Assembly (NCBI RefSeq): GCF_016463975.1
Contig: NZ_JAEMNX010000021.1
Coordinates: 43,527-107,526 of the forward strand
DNA length: 64,000 nt
Source: Marinomonas transparens
GTDB taxonomy: Bacteria > Pseudomonadota > Gammaproteobacteria > Pseudomonadales > Marinomonadaceae
Direction: 5' to 3'
In this document: positions 26,828 through 34,924 of the stretch, piece by piece
Layout: each line of letters begins with the position of its first letter
Numbering within the stretch: the stretch's first letter is position 1
Made by a program: the position numbers and the translations under genes
Notes under the pieces: generated by a model
The model's database searches: none
The model's input: only the letters and a program-made list of their open reading frames with translations
What the model was told of the DNA's origin: nothing

Positions 26828-29800
26828 TCACTGCCCTTGCTCCTGTTGCTGATCTAAATCAAGCAACAAGGATTGAATTTTTTCACGATGGCCATCGGCA
26901 TTTTGCCACATGCCCCGTTGAATCGCCTCTAAAAGACGTTCCCCCATCTCTTCCAACGCATGGGGGTTATTATCGCGCATAAACGCTTGATTGTCTGGAT
27001 CGAGCAATAAACGATCCGTAACCTGCTCATATTGATAATCCGCTACTAAATCCGTAGTGGCATCGTAGGCAAATAAATAATCCACCGTGGCCGTCATTTC
27101 AAACGCGCCTTTATAGCCATGGGTTTGCATGGCGTCAATCCATTTGGGGTTCAACACCCGAGACCGCACCACCCGATTCAGCTCTTCTTTTAGGGTACGA
27201 ATCTTCGGTGCACTAGGGTTCGAGTGATCGCTATGATAAACACTCGGCGCTTGCCCACTAAAGGCCGTCACCGCATTCGTCATGCCCCCTTGGAACTGAT
27301 AGTAATCATCCGAATCCAAAATATCGTGTTCACGATTGTCTTGGTTCTGCACCACCGCATCCAATTGAGACAAGCGTTCAATAAAAGCGGACTTCGCCTC
27401 GACACCATCTTGATTCCCTGACGCTGAATCACCTGATGACTGACTGTCTGATGACAAATAACGGCCATCATACGCATAGCCCCCCCAATTAACATAGGCC
27501 TCAGCCAAATCCGCCTTGGTATCCCAACAGCGTTCATCGATCAAACCTTGCAAGCCTGCCCCATACGCCCCGGGTTTACTACCAAACACTCGATACGACG
27601 CTTGTCGATTAGCTTGCTCTTCTTCCATCCCTTGGTCTAATAAACGCTGCTTTCTGGCTTGTACATTAGCCCGAATCACATTGCCATTACCCGGTTCAGA
27701 ATACTCGGCTATTGCCTGCACCGCCGAATCATAAAGGCGCATCACATTGGCAAAAGCATCACGGAAAAAACCCGATACGCGTAGCGTCACATCCACCCTA
27801 GGGCGACCAAGCTGCATACACGACAGAATCTCAAAGTCCGTCACTCGATTCGAGCCCGGTGCCCAAATAGGCCGAACCCCCATTAATGCGAATGCTTGGG
27901 CAATATCATCACCGCCCGTTCGCATGGTCGCCGTGCCCCACACGGACAAACCTAAATCTTTTGGGTAATCCCCATGTTCTTGCAAATGTCGCTGGATCAA
28001 AGCTTCAGCGGATTTTTGACCAATGGCCCACGCCGCAGGTGACGGAATGGCTCGATTATCCACAGAGAAAAAATTACGTCCTGTCGGCAAGGTATCCAAA
28101 CGCCCACGGGTTGGCGCACCACTTGGCCCCGGTGGAATAAAACCACCCGCCAAACCTTTTAATACCGCTTGAATTTCATCCTCAGCACTTTTTTCCAATG
28201 CTGCCATTAAAGTCACTTTCGCGTGAGATAAGAGTATCGCCGTTTGTGGCAAAGTGTTGGCTAATTCATCAACCGACTGGCCTTGAATCAAATGGACTAA
28301 AACCAATTGTTTGGCAAACAATTCAAGGCGTTCTTTGGTGTCCGCATGGGTTCGCCAATCCGCATCACTCAAAGACAATAACCGCGCAGGCTTCGCCCCT
28401 AACCAAGGCGTTCTAACGCTTAACATAGGGTCGAAATCCGCTTGATGAAGCGCAAAATCGTCCACCAAAGCATGCAATATGCCCTGACTTGTCGAGTCAT
28501 TACCCCGAGGCAAACGCAGCAAAGCCACCAGCGTGTCGGCCAACTTATCCTCTTCAGGCAGCTCCCCAAGGCGGTGCAAACCATGGCGAATTTGTGCCTC
28601 TTTTATCTCACACAAATACGTATCCAATTCTTCCAAGACCAAATCATCATCAACCGATTCCGTCCCCTTACTCGTTACGCCAGTGAGCTCTTCAAGCAAA
28701 TGGGACTCTTGGACTTTCTTGAGAATTTGCTCGCGCAGCCAGGTTTCCCGACGCACATCCATACCCATGGCTTGGTAATATTCATCGACTAGATTTTCTA
28801 AATCCGCCATATCACCGTAAGTTTCAGCGCGAGTCATCGGTGGCATCAGATGGTCAATAATCGTCGCCTGAGTACGTCGCTTAGCTTGTGCCCCTTCCCC
28901 CGGATCATTAACAATAAAAGGGTAAAAATTCGGCATAGGGCCAAGGGCAATGTCCGGCCAACACAGATCCGATAAAGCCGTGCCTTTTCCCGGCAACCAT
29001 TCTAAGTTGCCATGTTTGCCAACATGCACAAACGCATCAACCTTATAAACATGGCGAAGCCAAAAGTAAAAAGCCAAATAGCTATGCGGTGGAATCAGGT
29101 CAGGGTCATGGTAATTCGCCGCAAGATCAAGGTTAAAACCACGGGCTGGCTGAATACCAACGAAAGTCTCCCCAAGGCGAATGCCTGCCAACATAATGCG
29201 CCGCTGACCGTTTTGTTCTCGGCATTTATGATCGTCTTCTGGTGGCCCCCAGCGATCCCAAACCGCCGTTTGGCATGCCAACGGCAACTGGTAAAAATAC
29301 TGGAGATAATCTTCCAGTGACAAACTTTGCCAACAGCCTCTTTCGTGCAAGGTGTTGGGGTTGTTGGTGACCGCCCCCAGTAATGCTTCAATCAAGGCAT
29401 TGCCCTGTTCTGGAATATCGCTAATCGGATACCCCTCCCGCTCTAATGCTTTGAGCAAACTCACCGTAGACGCAGGCGTATCCAACCCAACCCCATTCCC
29501 AATACGGCCATCTTTGGTTGGGTAATTCGCCAACACAAACGCAACGCGCTTTTCGGCATTTTTCTTACTGGCCAAAATTGCATAACGTTTGGCCAATTGG
29601 GCAACAAATATCGCCCGTTCTGGGTGAAGCTCGTAACGGACCAAATCCACTTGGGCGGCTTCATTATAATGACTCAGGGCTTTAAAACTGACAGCGCGGG
29701 TAATAATGCGGCCATCCATCTCTGGCAACACAATTTGCATGGCCACATCTCGGCTACGCAAACCTTGGCTTTGTTCCTGCCAGTCTTCTTGGGTACTGCC

Positions 29801-30721
29801 AGATAAAACAAGCTGTAACACAGGAATCGGCGAGGCAAAGGCCGACTGAAAATCCGTCGGCTCAGAAGCAAGATCAGGGCTGCCCACTCGATTGGCCGCA
29901 AACCCTGTGGTGTTCAAAATCACCTTAGCATTGGTTTGTTCCGCCAGCGTTTCAATTAAGCCCACAGACACATCGTCTTTTAGAGAACTCACGGCAATGG
30001 CCAAAGGCACCAAACCTTCTTGCTCAATAATGTCTAGCAAACCATCAAACATGGCCGTATTACCGCTTTGTAAATGGGAACGATAAAACACCACCAGCAC
30101 CACAGGCTGAGCCGCCAATGCCGGCTGATAATAGTGTTTCCATTCATTCAAGCTAGAAGCATGACCTTGATGGTAGATCAAGGCACTGGGTAAAGGGGCG
30201 GGCTCTTGCCAATCAAACTGGCATTGAAAAAACTCAGAGGCTAAAAAGAGAAAAAACTGTTCACTGTTACGCTGACCGCTTTCACGGAAATAGCGCCATA
30301 CTCGATGGGCGTCTTCCATTTGGCAAGTAGAGGCTTGCATCAATGCGGGGTCTGGCGTGTCATCACCGGGCACTAGAATTAAGGTTCGACCTGCTTTGGC
30401 TTGAGACCAAGCCTGTAATTGCGCAAATCCGTAGGCCCAATAATGTTCACCACCGAGCAAAGACACCACAATCACTTTGGCGTACTCTAGCACCTTATGT
30501 TCATACAGATCATAAGCGGCAGGTTTCACCAACTGCATCCAATTGGCGAGGCGCACACTGGGCAAGGTGTGCGCTTCGGATAATTGATCAAGGGCACTGC
30601 CTAACGCCCCCAAAACCGAATCCGCCGCGGCCAAAACCACAATGTCCGCCGGGCTTTGTCCTAAATCGACAATGCCTTCGTCGTCAACAAATCCACCCGG
30701 TTTAGCCGCCAGCAAATGCAC
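26828..30721 (-). CDS. cobN: Cobaltochelatase large subunit CobN
   Basis: A 1297-residue CobN/magnesium-chelatase H-type protein, the porphyrin-binding subunit that inserts cobalt into hydrogenobyrinic a,c-diamide with CobS and CobT. Typical segments are FVHVGKHGNLEWLPGK, VNDPGEGAQAKRRTQA and GSKPGAYGAGLQGLIDE. The start appears to be a GTG preceded by GGGGAAAGAG. Length fits the family (about 1250-1300). It sits between cobW and cbiX. No CobS or CobT gene is in the window, so these partners must be elsewhere. Next to CbiX this gives two cobalt chelatases in one operon. Confidence 0.95.
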   Translation of the reverse strand: MHLLAAKPGGFVDDEGIVDLGQSPADIVVLAAADSVLGALGSALDQLSEAHTLPSVRLANWMQLVKPAAYDLYEHKVLEYAKVIVVSLLGGEHYWAYGFAQLQAWSQAKAGRTLILVPGDDTPDPALMQASTCQMEDAHRVWRYFRESGQRNSEQFFLFLASEFFQCQFDWQEPAPLPSALIYHQGHASSLNEWKHYYQPALAAQPVVLVVFYRSHLQSGNTAMFDGLLDIIEQEGLVPLAIAVSSLKDDVSVGLIETLAEQTNAKVILNTTGFAANRVGSPDLASEPTDFQSAFASPIPVLQLVLSGSTQEDWQEQSQGLRSRDVAMQIVLPEMDGRIITRAVSFKALSHYNEAAQVDLVRYELHPERAIFVAQLAKRYAILASKKNAEKRVAFVLANYPTKDGRIGNGVGLDTPASTVSLLKALEREGYPISDIPEQGNALIEALLGAVTNNPNTLHERGCWQSLSLEDYLQYFYQLPLACQTAVWDRWGPPEDDHKCREQNGQRRIMLAGIRLGETFVGIQPARGFNLDLAANYHDPDLIPPHSYLAFYFWLRHVYKVDAFVHVGKHGNLEWLPGKGTALSDLCWPDIALGPMPNFYPFIVNDPGEGAQAKRRTQATIIDHLMPPMTRAETYGDMADLENLVDEYYQAMGMDVRRETWLREQILKKVQESHLLEELTGVTSKGTESVDDDLVLEELDTYLCEIKEAQIRHGLHRLGELPEEDKLADTLVALLRLPRGNDSTSQGILHALVDDFALHQADFDPMLSVRTPWLGAKPARLLSLSDADWRTHADTKERLELFAKQLVLVHLIQGQSVDELANTLPQTAILLSHAKVTLMAALEKSAEDEIQAVLKGLAGGFIPPGPSGAPTRGRLDTLPTGRNFFSVDNRAIPSPAAWAIGQKSAEALIQRHLQEHGDYPKDLGLSVWGTATMRTGGDDIAQAFALMGVRPIWAPGSNRVTDFEILSCMQLGRPRVDVTLRVSGFFRDAFANVMRLYDSAVQAIAEYSEPGNGNVIRANVQARKQRLLDQGMEEEQANRQASYRVFGSKPGAYGAGLQGLIDERCWDTKADLAEAYVNWGGYAYDGRYLSSDSQSSGDSASGNQDGVEAKSAFIERLSQLDAVVQNQDNREHDILDSDDYYQFQGGMTNAVTAFSGQAPSVYHSDHSNPSAPKIRTLKEELNRVVRSRVLNPKWIDAMQTHGYKGAFEMTATVDYLFAYDATTDLVADYQYEQVTDRLLLDPDNQAFMRDNNPHALEEMGERLLEAIQRGMWQNADGHREKIQSLLLDLDQQQEQGQ

Positions 30722-30751
30722 TTAACTCTTTCCCCTACCATGGTTTCCTAA

Positions 30752-31834
30752 TTAAGCGCTAAGAGCGTCGTTCAATGCGCCTTCTACGACCTCTTTATCA
30801 ATGCCTTTACCAATAAAGACCAATTGAGTTTGACGAATGTCTTCTGGTAACCACAAGCGATCAAAATGGCGCTCTACACGGGAACCAACCACCTGAAACA
30901 CTTGGCGCATTGGCTTACCATGAACCGCAGCAAACCCCTTTACTCGGAAAATATTGTATTTCTCCACCAGCAGATTCAAGGTTTCTTCGAGCAAGTCCGA
31001 TTGTACTTCACCCAACTTCACCACAAACGAATCGAAATGGTCATGGGCGTGGTCATGATGTTCTCCATGGGCATGGTGATGATCATGATGATTATGTATG
31101 TCGTTGATACGAGTTTCCGACGCGGCATCAATGCCAAGCAAAACGTCTAATGCCGCTTCACCATTTTCGATATAAACAGTTTTTACTGAACTTGGTACTT
31201 CGTGGGCGATGACTTTTTGAACACGAGTACGAGACTCTTCATCTAATAAATCGTTTTTAGTGACCACAACCAAATCAGCGGCACTAAGTTGATCATCTAA
31301 TAATTCTTGTAAACTCGGATCGTGATCAAGGCTTTCGTCGGCTTCACGTTGGGCTTGTACTTTACCTTCATCATGAGCGAAACGCCCCGCTGCAACCGCC
31401 GCACCATCAACAACAGTAATCACCGCATCCACGGTGCAATATTCTTTAATGCCCGGCCAGTTAAACGCTTGAACCAAAGGCTTTGGCAAGGCCAGACCAC
31501 TGGTTTCAATCAAAATGTGGTCAATGTCATCACGACGGGCCACAAGCTGTTCCATCACAGGTAAAAACTCTTCTTCCACGGTGCAACAGATGCAACCATT
31601 AGCCAGTTCATAAAAACCATCGTCACCGCGCGAACCTGAGTCTTGCTCGTCTTCTGGACAATCTAATGGACAAGAACGTAATAAATCAGAGTCGATGTCT
31701 AGTTCACCAAACTCATTCACAATCACAGCGATACGTTTGCCTGCGGCTTGCTTCAAAACATTAGAAAGCAAAGTGGTTTTACCGCTTCCTAAAAAGCCAG
31801 TCACAATCGTTGTCGGTATTTTATTTAATTGCAT
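30752..31834 (-). CDS. cobW: CobW-family GTP-dependent metallochaperone
   Basis: A 360-residue G3E GTPase. The Walker A is GFLGSGKTTLL, the CxCC metal motif is NGCICCTVEEEF, the G4 motif is TKND, and a His-rich loop (HNHHDHHHAHGEHHDHAHDH) precedes the C-terminal CobW_C domain. In cobalamin operons CobW proteins are thought to deliver Co(II) to the CobN chelatase; cobN follows immediately downstream, which fits. It begins 3 bp after the cobM stop, with its ribosome binding site AAGGATT inside the end of cobM. A zinc-handling CobW is the alternative, but the context favours cobalt. Confidence 0.93.
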   Translation of the reverse strand: MQLNKIPTTIVTGFLGSGKTTLLSNVLKQAAGKRIAVIVNEFGELDIDSDLLRSCPLDCPEDEQDSGSRGDDGFYELANGCICCTVEEEFLPVMEQLVARRDDIDHILIETSGLALPKPLVQAFNWPGIKEYCTVDAVITVVDGAAVAAGRFAHDEGKVQAQREADESLDHDPSLQELLDDQLSAADLVVVTKNDLLDEESRTRVQKVIAHEVPSSVKTVYIENGEAALDVLLGIDAASETRINDIHNHHDHHHAHGEHHDHAHDHFDSFVVKLGEVQSDLLEETLNLLVEKYNIFRVKGFAAVHGKPMRQVFQVVGSRVERHFDRLWLPEDIRQTQLVFIGKGIDKEVVEGALNDALSA

Positions 31835-31837
31835 GGG

Positions 31838-32611
31838 TTAATCCTTTTTAGGCTTGTGTATTTTTCGGAAAATATGAGCTTGCCCTTTGTCATACAAATA
31901 AGAATCATCAAAATCATCCGTATCCAGTACTTTCCCGACCAATATCAAACTGGTACGAGTGAATTTTTTCTCTCTCACTTTCGCCACAATATCCGCCAAA
32001 GTGCCCACCACATAATCCTGATCTGGCCAGCTGGTACGATAGCACACCGCCACTGGGCAATCTTCGCCATAATGGGGGATCAGTTCATCGACTATTTTAT
32101 GAATTCGCGTGATTCCAAGATGAATCGCCAAGGTCGCACCGCTTTGTGCCAATGCCGGTAAACGCTCTCTTTCTGGGAAAGGGGTTTTGCCTTCATAGCG
32201 AGTCATAATCACGGTTTGCGATACACCGGAAAGCGTCAGCTCTTTTTTCAGCAATGCTGCCGATGCCGCTACGGCGCTCACACCGGGGATGACTTCATAA
32301 TCAATATCAAGCGATTCTAAACGACGGATTTGTTCACCTATGGCACCATACAAAGCAGGGTCACCAGACTGTAAACGGGCGACATCTTTGCCTTCTTTCG
32401 CGGCTTTTTCTATCACCGCCGTGGTTTCATCAAGATTCATTTCAGCGGTATCGTAAATCGCTTCCGCCGTGCCCCTTACACTGTCGATCACTTGTGTTGG
32501 AATGAGGGAGCCAGCATAAAGAATCACCGCACAACGCTCGATGGTTTTTACCGCTTTCACCGTCATTAAATCAGGATCACCAGGGCCGGCACCGATAAAG
32601 TAAACTGTCAT
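31838..32611 (-). CDS. cobM: Precorrin-4 C11-methyltransferase
   Basis: A 257-residue SAM-dependent uroporphyrin-III-type tetrapyrrole methylase. The N-terminal glycine loop is FIGAGPGDPDLMTVKA. The family segments CAVILYAGSLIPT, ARLQSGDPALYGA and IPGVSAVAASAALLKKELTL point to CobM/CbiF, as does VCYRTSWPDQ near the C-terminus. It methylates C11 in the corrin ring pathway. It lies between cobJ (29-bp gap) and cobW (3-bp gap) in a tight operon. Confidence 0.94.
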   Translation of the reverse strand: MTVYFIGAGPGDPDLMTVKAVKTIERCAVILYAGSLIPTQVIDSVRGTAEAIYDTAEMNLDETTAVIEKAAKEGKDVARLQSGDPALYGAIGEQIRRLESLDIDYEVIPGVSAVAASAALLKKELTLSGVSQTVIMTRYEGKTPFPERERLPALAQSGATLAIHLGITRIHKIVDELIPHYGEDCPVAVCYRTSWPDQDYVVGTLADIVAKVREKKFTRTSLILVGKVLDTDDFDDSYLYDKGQAHIFRKIHKPKKD

Positions 32612-32639
32612 ATTTTTCTCTTAATCAGCTCTATAGAAC

Positions 32640-33416
32640 CTAAAGTTTTTTTGAATAACCACGTGGCGTATAAATCCAATGCTTCTCGCCATTCACTATA
32701 TGCTTGGTATCGGCGTTCCCGACACTCACCATGGTGAACATATCCACGTCTTTCGCGTCCAATTCGCCCAATGTCGTAAAGGTAATCTCCTCTTCTGGGC
32801 GGGTGAGCTGGCGACCTATCATCACAGGCGTGCTCGCTGGTCGATATTGCAACAACACATCACGGGCATGATTAAGCTGCCAGTCACGTTTTTTCGACAC
32901 TGGATTATAAAAAGACACAACAAAATCCCCCGCACCACAAGCATGGAGTCGTTTGTCTATGGTTTCCCAAGGGGTTAATAAATCAGAAAGGGAGATGGTA
33001 CAAAAATCGTGCCCTAGCATAGCACCGACTCGGCTTGCTCCGGCTTGCATGGCTGAAATACCGGGGATGACTTCAATCTCAACATCCAACCATTCAGGGT
33101 GGTTTTCTTTGCCCTGTAGCTGTAAATCCAGTAATTCAAACACCAAGGTGGCCATGGCATAAATACCAATATCACCACTGGAAATGAGCGCCGTGGCCTT
33201 ACCTTGTGCCGCAAGAGACAGCGCTAAACGAGCGCGACCGATCTCTTCACCCAAAGGCAAATCGTGGAAGGTCTTGCCTTCGCTCAATTCCCCCAATAAA
33301 TCCAGATAATAGCCATAAGCCACCCAATCGCTACACGCGCTTAAGGCTTTTGTCGCATTGGGCGCCACTAAGCCCAAATCACCTGGGCCCATGCCCATTA
33401 CAAATAACTTGCTCAT
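32640..33416 (-). CDS. cobJ: Precorrin-3B C17-methyltransferase
   Basis: A 258-residue tetrapyrrole methylase opening with VMGMGPGDLGLVAPNA and carrying ALISSGDIGIYAMA, VIPGISAMQAGASRVGAMLGHDF and VVSFYNPVSKKRDWQL, all typical of CobJ/CbiH. It drives ring contraction together with C17 methylation. There is no C-terminal Fe-S extension of the kind seen in some fused CbiH proteins. It is the first gene of the cob operon. The upstream 110 bp holds no recognisable cobalamin riboswitch; a TACAAT hexamer about 50 bp upstream is a possible but weak -10. Confidence 0.94.
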   Translation of the reverse strand: MSKLFVMGMGPGDLGLVAPNATKALSACSDWVAYGYYLDLLGELSEGKTFHDLPLGEEIGRARLALSLAAQGKATALISSGDIGIYAMATLVFELLDLQLQGKENHPEWLDVEIEVIPGISAMQAGASRVGAMLGHDFCTISLSDLLTPWETIDKRLHACGAGDFVVSFYNPVSKKRDWQLNHARDVLLQYRPASTPVMIGRQLTRPEEEITFTTLGELDAKDVDMFTMVSVGNADTKHIVNGEKHWIYTPRGYSKKL

Positions 33417-33526
33417 TCAGTCTCTACATACAGTCGAGCGCCCTACGGCGCGAATGGCAAGTATTGTACACGGATTGTGTATTTGAGTGATGAAAACACT
33501 AAGGCTTAACGTGAGATTTACTCAGG

Positions 33527-33907
33527 TCAGGACTCTATATGAAGCAGCTGGCACCTAAAGTTAGCCATATTATAAAACTCTAATCTACCATGCCCACCTT
33601 GCACCCAAAATGACAATTCTTCGCCCAAAAACAGAGATCCAGATTCACCTGTAACTTGAGTAAGATGATAGTTTTTTTGCTGCCAAAAAATATTTGCCTT
33701 ATCGCCGTGAAAATAAACCACCAAAGGCTTTTGATCACATGAATAATAAGCCGCATTGGTCTGTTCAACTTCTTCAAGCGCAGATTCATTCTCTAATTCA
33801 TTTAAAAAATCAGTATGTTGTGATGTTCCACAAGATACCAAACCTAAAAAAACAGAACTTAAAAGCACACTTTGGAAACCAGTTTTTGTTATTTTTATCA
33901 TTAACAT
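33527..33907 (-). CDS. Small putative lipoprotein of unknown function
   Basis: About 126 residues. A signal sequence (MLMIKITKTGFQSVLL) ends in a lipobox with Cys in LGLVSCGTS, so it should be lipid-anchored. The mature part has the Cys pair YYSCDQKP and NFRCQLLH, and a middle section (LVVYFHGDKANIFWQQKNYHL) of the membrane-bound lysozyme-inhibitor (MliC) kind: a short beta-barrel with C...C and an FxQxG-like area. This resemblance is tentative. AAAGGAG precedes the first ATG; another ATG 6 bp later is also possible. It is 110 bp upstream of cobJ in the same direction but may be separately transcribed. Confidence 0.7.
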   Translation of the reverse strand: MLMIKITKTGFQSVLLSSVFLGLVSCGTSQHTDFLNELENESALEEVEQTNAAYYSCDQKPLVVYFHGDKANIFWQQKNYHLTQVTGESGSLFLGEELSFWVQGGHGRLEFYNMANFRCQLLHIES

Positions 33908-34035
33908 AAAGCTCCTTTCGTACACAGTCACCCAATATACTTCGATATGACAAGCAGATTATTCTATAGGCCATTTGTCCAGAATCAATGAAAAGAACAA
34001 AAAAAGAGAGGCAACCTTTATATCTCTATGAAGCT

Positions 34036-34065
34036 TTGACATCCACCAGCAAAAACACGTATATT
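34036..34065 (+). promoter_or_regulatory. Sigma-70 promoter of the riboswitch-ribH transcript
   Basis: TTGACA, an 18-bp spacer and TATATT (five of six matches to the -10 consensus). Transcription would start near 34072, giving a leader of about 290 nt that contains the whole FMN aptamer. Confidence 0.75.
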
Positions 34066-34089
34066 TCGCCCTATCGAATATTTCGATTT

Positions 34090-34237
34090 CGTTCTCGGGG
34101 CGGGGTGAAACTCCCCACCGGCGGTAAGGAAATATTATTTCTAAGCCCGCGAGCGCCCATTGGGATTCTTCCTGATGGGGTCAGCAGATCTGGTGTAACT
34201 CCAGAGCCGACGGTGATAGTCCGGATGATAGAGAGCG
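34090..34237 (+). promoter_or_regulatory. FMN riboswitch (RFN element)
   Basis: The conserved RFN core is plain: GGGGCGGGGTGAAACTCCCC, CCGGCGGTAA, AGCCCGCGAGCG, TCAGCAGATCTGGTG, CAGAGCCGACGGT and ATAGTCCGGATG. The P1 helix closes with CGTTCTC at the start and GAGAGCG at the end. It binds FMN and lowers expression of the gene downstream, here ribH. The element is on the same strand as ribH. Confidence 0.97.
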
Positions 34238-34290
34238 TGTCAGACAAAACCTCAAGCGGAGTTGTATCTATACAGCTATTCCGTGTAAAA

Positions 34291-34317
34291 GGTATGCCAT
34301 TAAGTATGGCATATTTG
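34291..34317 (+). promoter_or_regulatory. Hairpin in the riboswitch expression platform
   Basis: GGTATGCCAT / ATGGCATATTTGCC forms a 7-9 bp stem around TTAAGT between the aptamer and ribH. Only three T residues follow, so it may be a weak terminator or part of an antisequestor. The CGCCCTGATTC stretch just after it is common in proteobacterial RFN leaders. Confidence 0.5.
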
Positions 34318-34360
34318 CCTGCCCGTTCGCCCTGATTCACCTTTTATTTAGGAATTTACA

Positions 34361-34849
34361 ATGAATCAGAGCTCAACGAATCACATTGATTTCACACCAG
34401 CAACAAAACGTATTGCTATTTTTCATGCAGCTTGGCATGAAGAAATCGTTATGAACGCCGTAAAAAGTTTTAAAAACGAACTCATTTCTCGTGGCTACAA
34501 CGAGTCCTTGATCGATACCATTTCCGTACCGGGTGCCTATGAAATTCCGCTACAAGCGAAACTATTAGCAAAAAGCGGAAAATACGACGCCATTGCTGCC
34601 AGTGCATTGGTCGTGGATGGTGGTATTTATCGTCATGACTTTGTGGCACAAACCGTTTGCAGTGCCTTAATGCAAGTTCAATTGGAAACGGAAGTACCAG
34701 TACTAACTGCCGTACTCACGCCCCATAATTTTCACGAACATGACGAGCATAAAAATTACTTTAGCCACCACTTTGTGAAAAAAGGCATTGAGCTTGCAAA
34801 TGCTTGCGATCAGGCAATCCAACTAACAGAGAACGCCAAAGCACTGTAA
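34361..34849 (+). CDS. ribH: 6,7-dimethyl-8-ribityllumazine synthase, type II (RibH2)
   Basis: A 162-residue lumazine synthase of the second type, which makes the riboflavin precursor from the ribityl pyrimidine and 3,4-dihydroxybutanone phosphate. SVPGAYEIPLQAKLLA is the common family strand; VVDGGIYRHDFVA and LTPHNFHEHDEH are the type II signature and differ from the GxTxHFxxV of type I. Type II enzymes form decamers. It is the only gene behind the FMN riboswitch; the other rib genes are not here, so a type I copy in a normal rib operon elsewhere is likely. Stem TAGAGGGGATT after it ends the transcript. Confidence 0.93.
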   Translation: MNQSSTNHIDFTPATKRIAIFHAAWHEEIVMNAVKSFKNELISRGYNESLIDTISVPGAYEIPLQAKLLAKSGKYDAIAASALVVDGGIYRHDFVAQTVCSALMQVQLETEVPVLTAVLTPHNFHEHDEHKNYFSHHFVKKGIELANACDQAIQLTENAKAL

Positions 34850-34873
34850 TTAAAACTTAATTTAAACAGCGGC

Positions 34874-34909
34874 AATCCCCTCTATTCTAATGATTAGAGG
34901 GGATTTTTA
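34874..34909. terminator. Terminator after ribH
   Basis: AATCCCCTCTA / TAGAGGGGATT with a 10-nt loop is followed by T5. The element also faces the end of the convergent LRR-kinase gene. Confidence 0.9.
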
Positions 34910-34924
34910 TTTACAACGAGTTGG

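Noticed and set aside
27224..30705. Many plus-strand open frames opposite cobN
   Set aside because: They are antisense shadows of a long, well-supported gene, with no ribosome binding sites or similarity.
34071..34340. Open reading frames in both directions over the FMN riboswitch
   Set aside because: They overlap the conserved aptamer and encode nothing recognisable.
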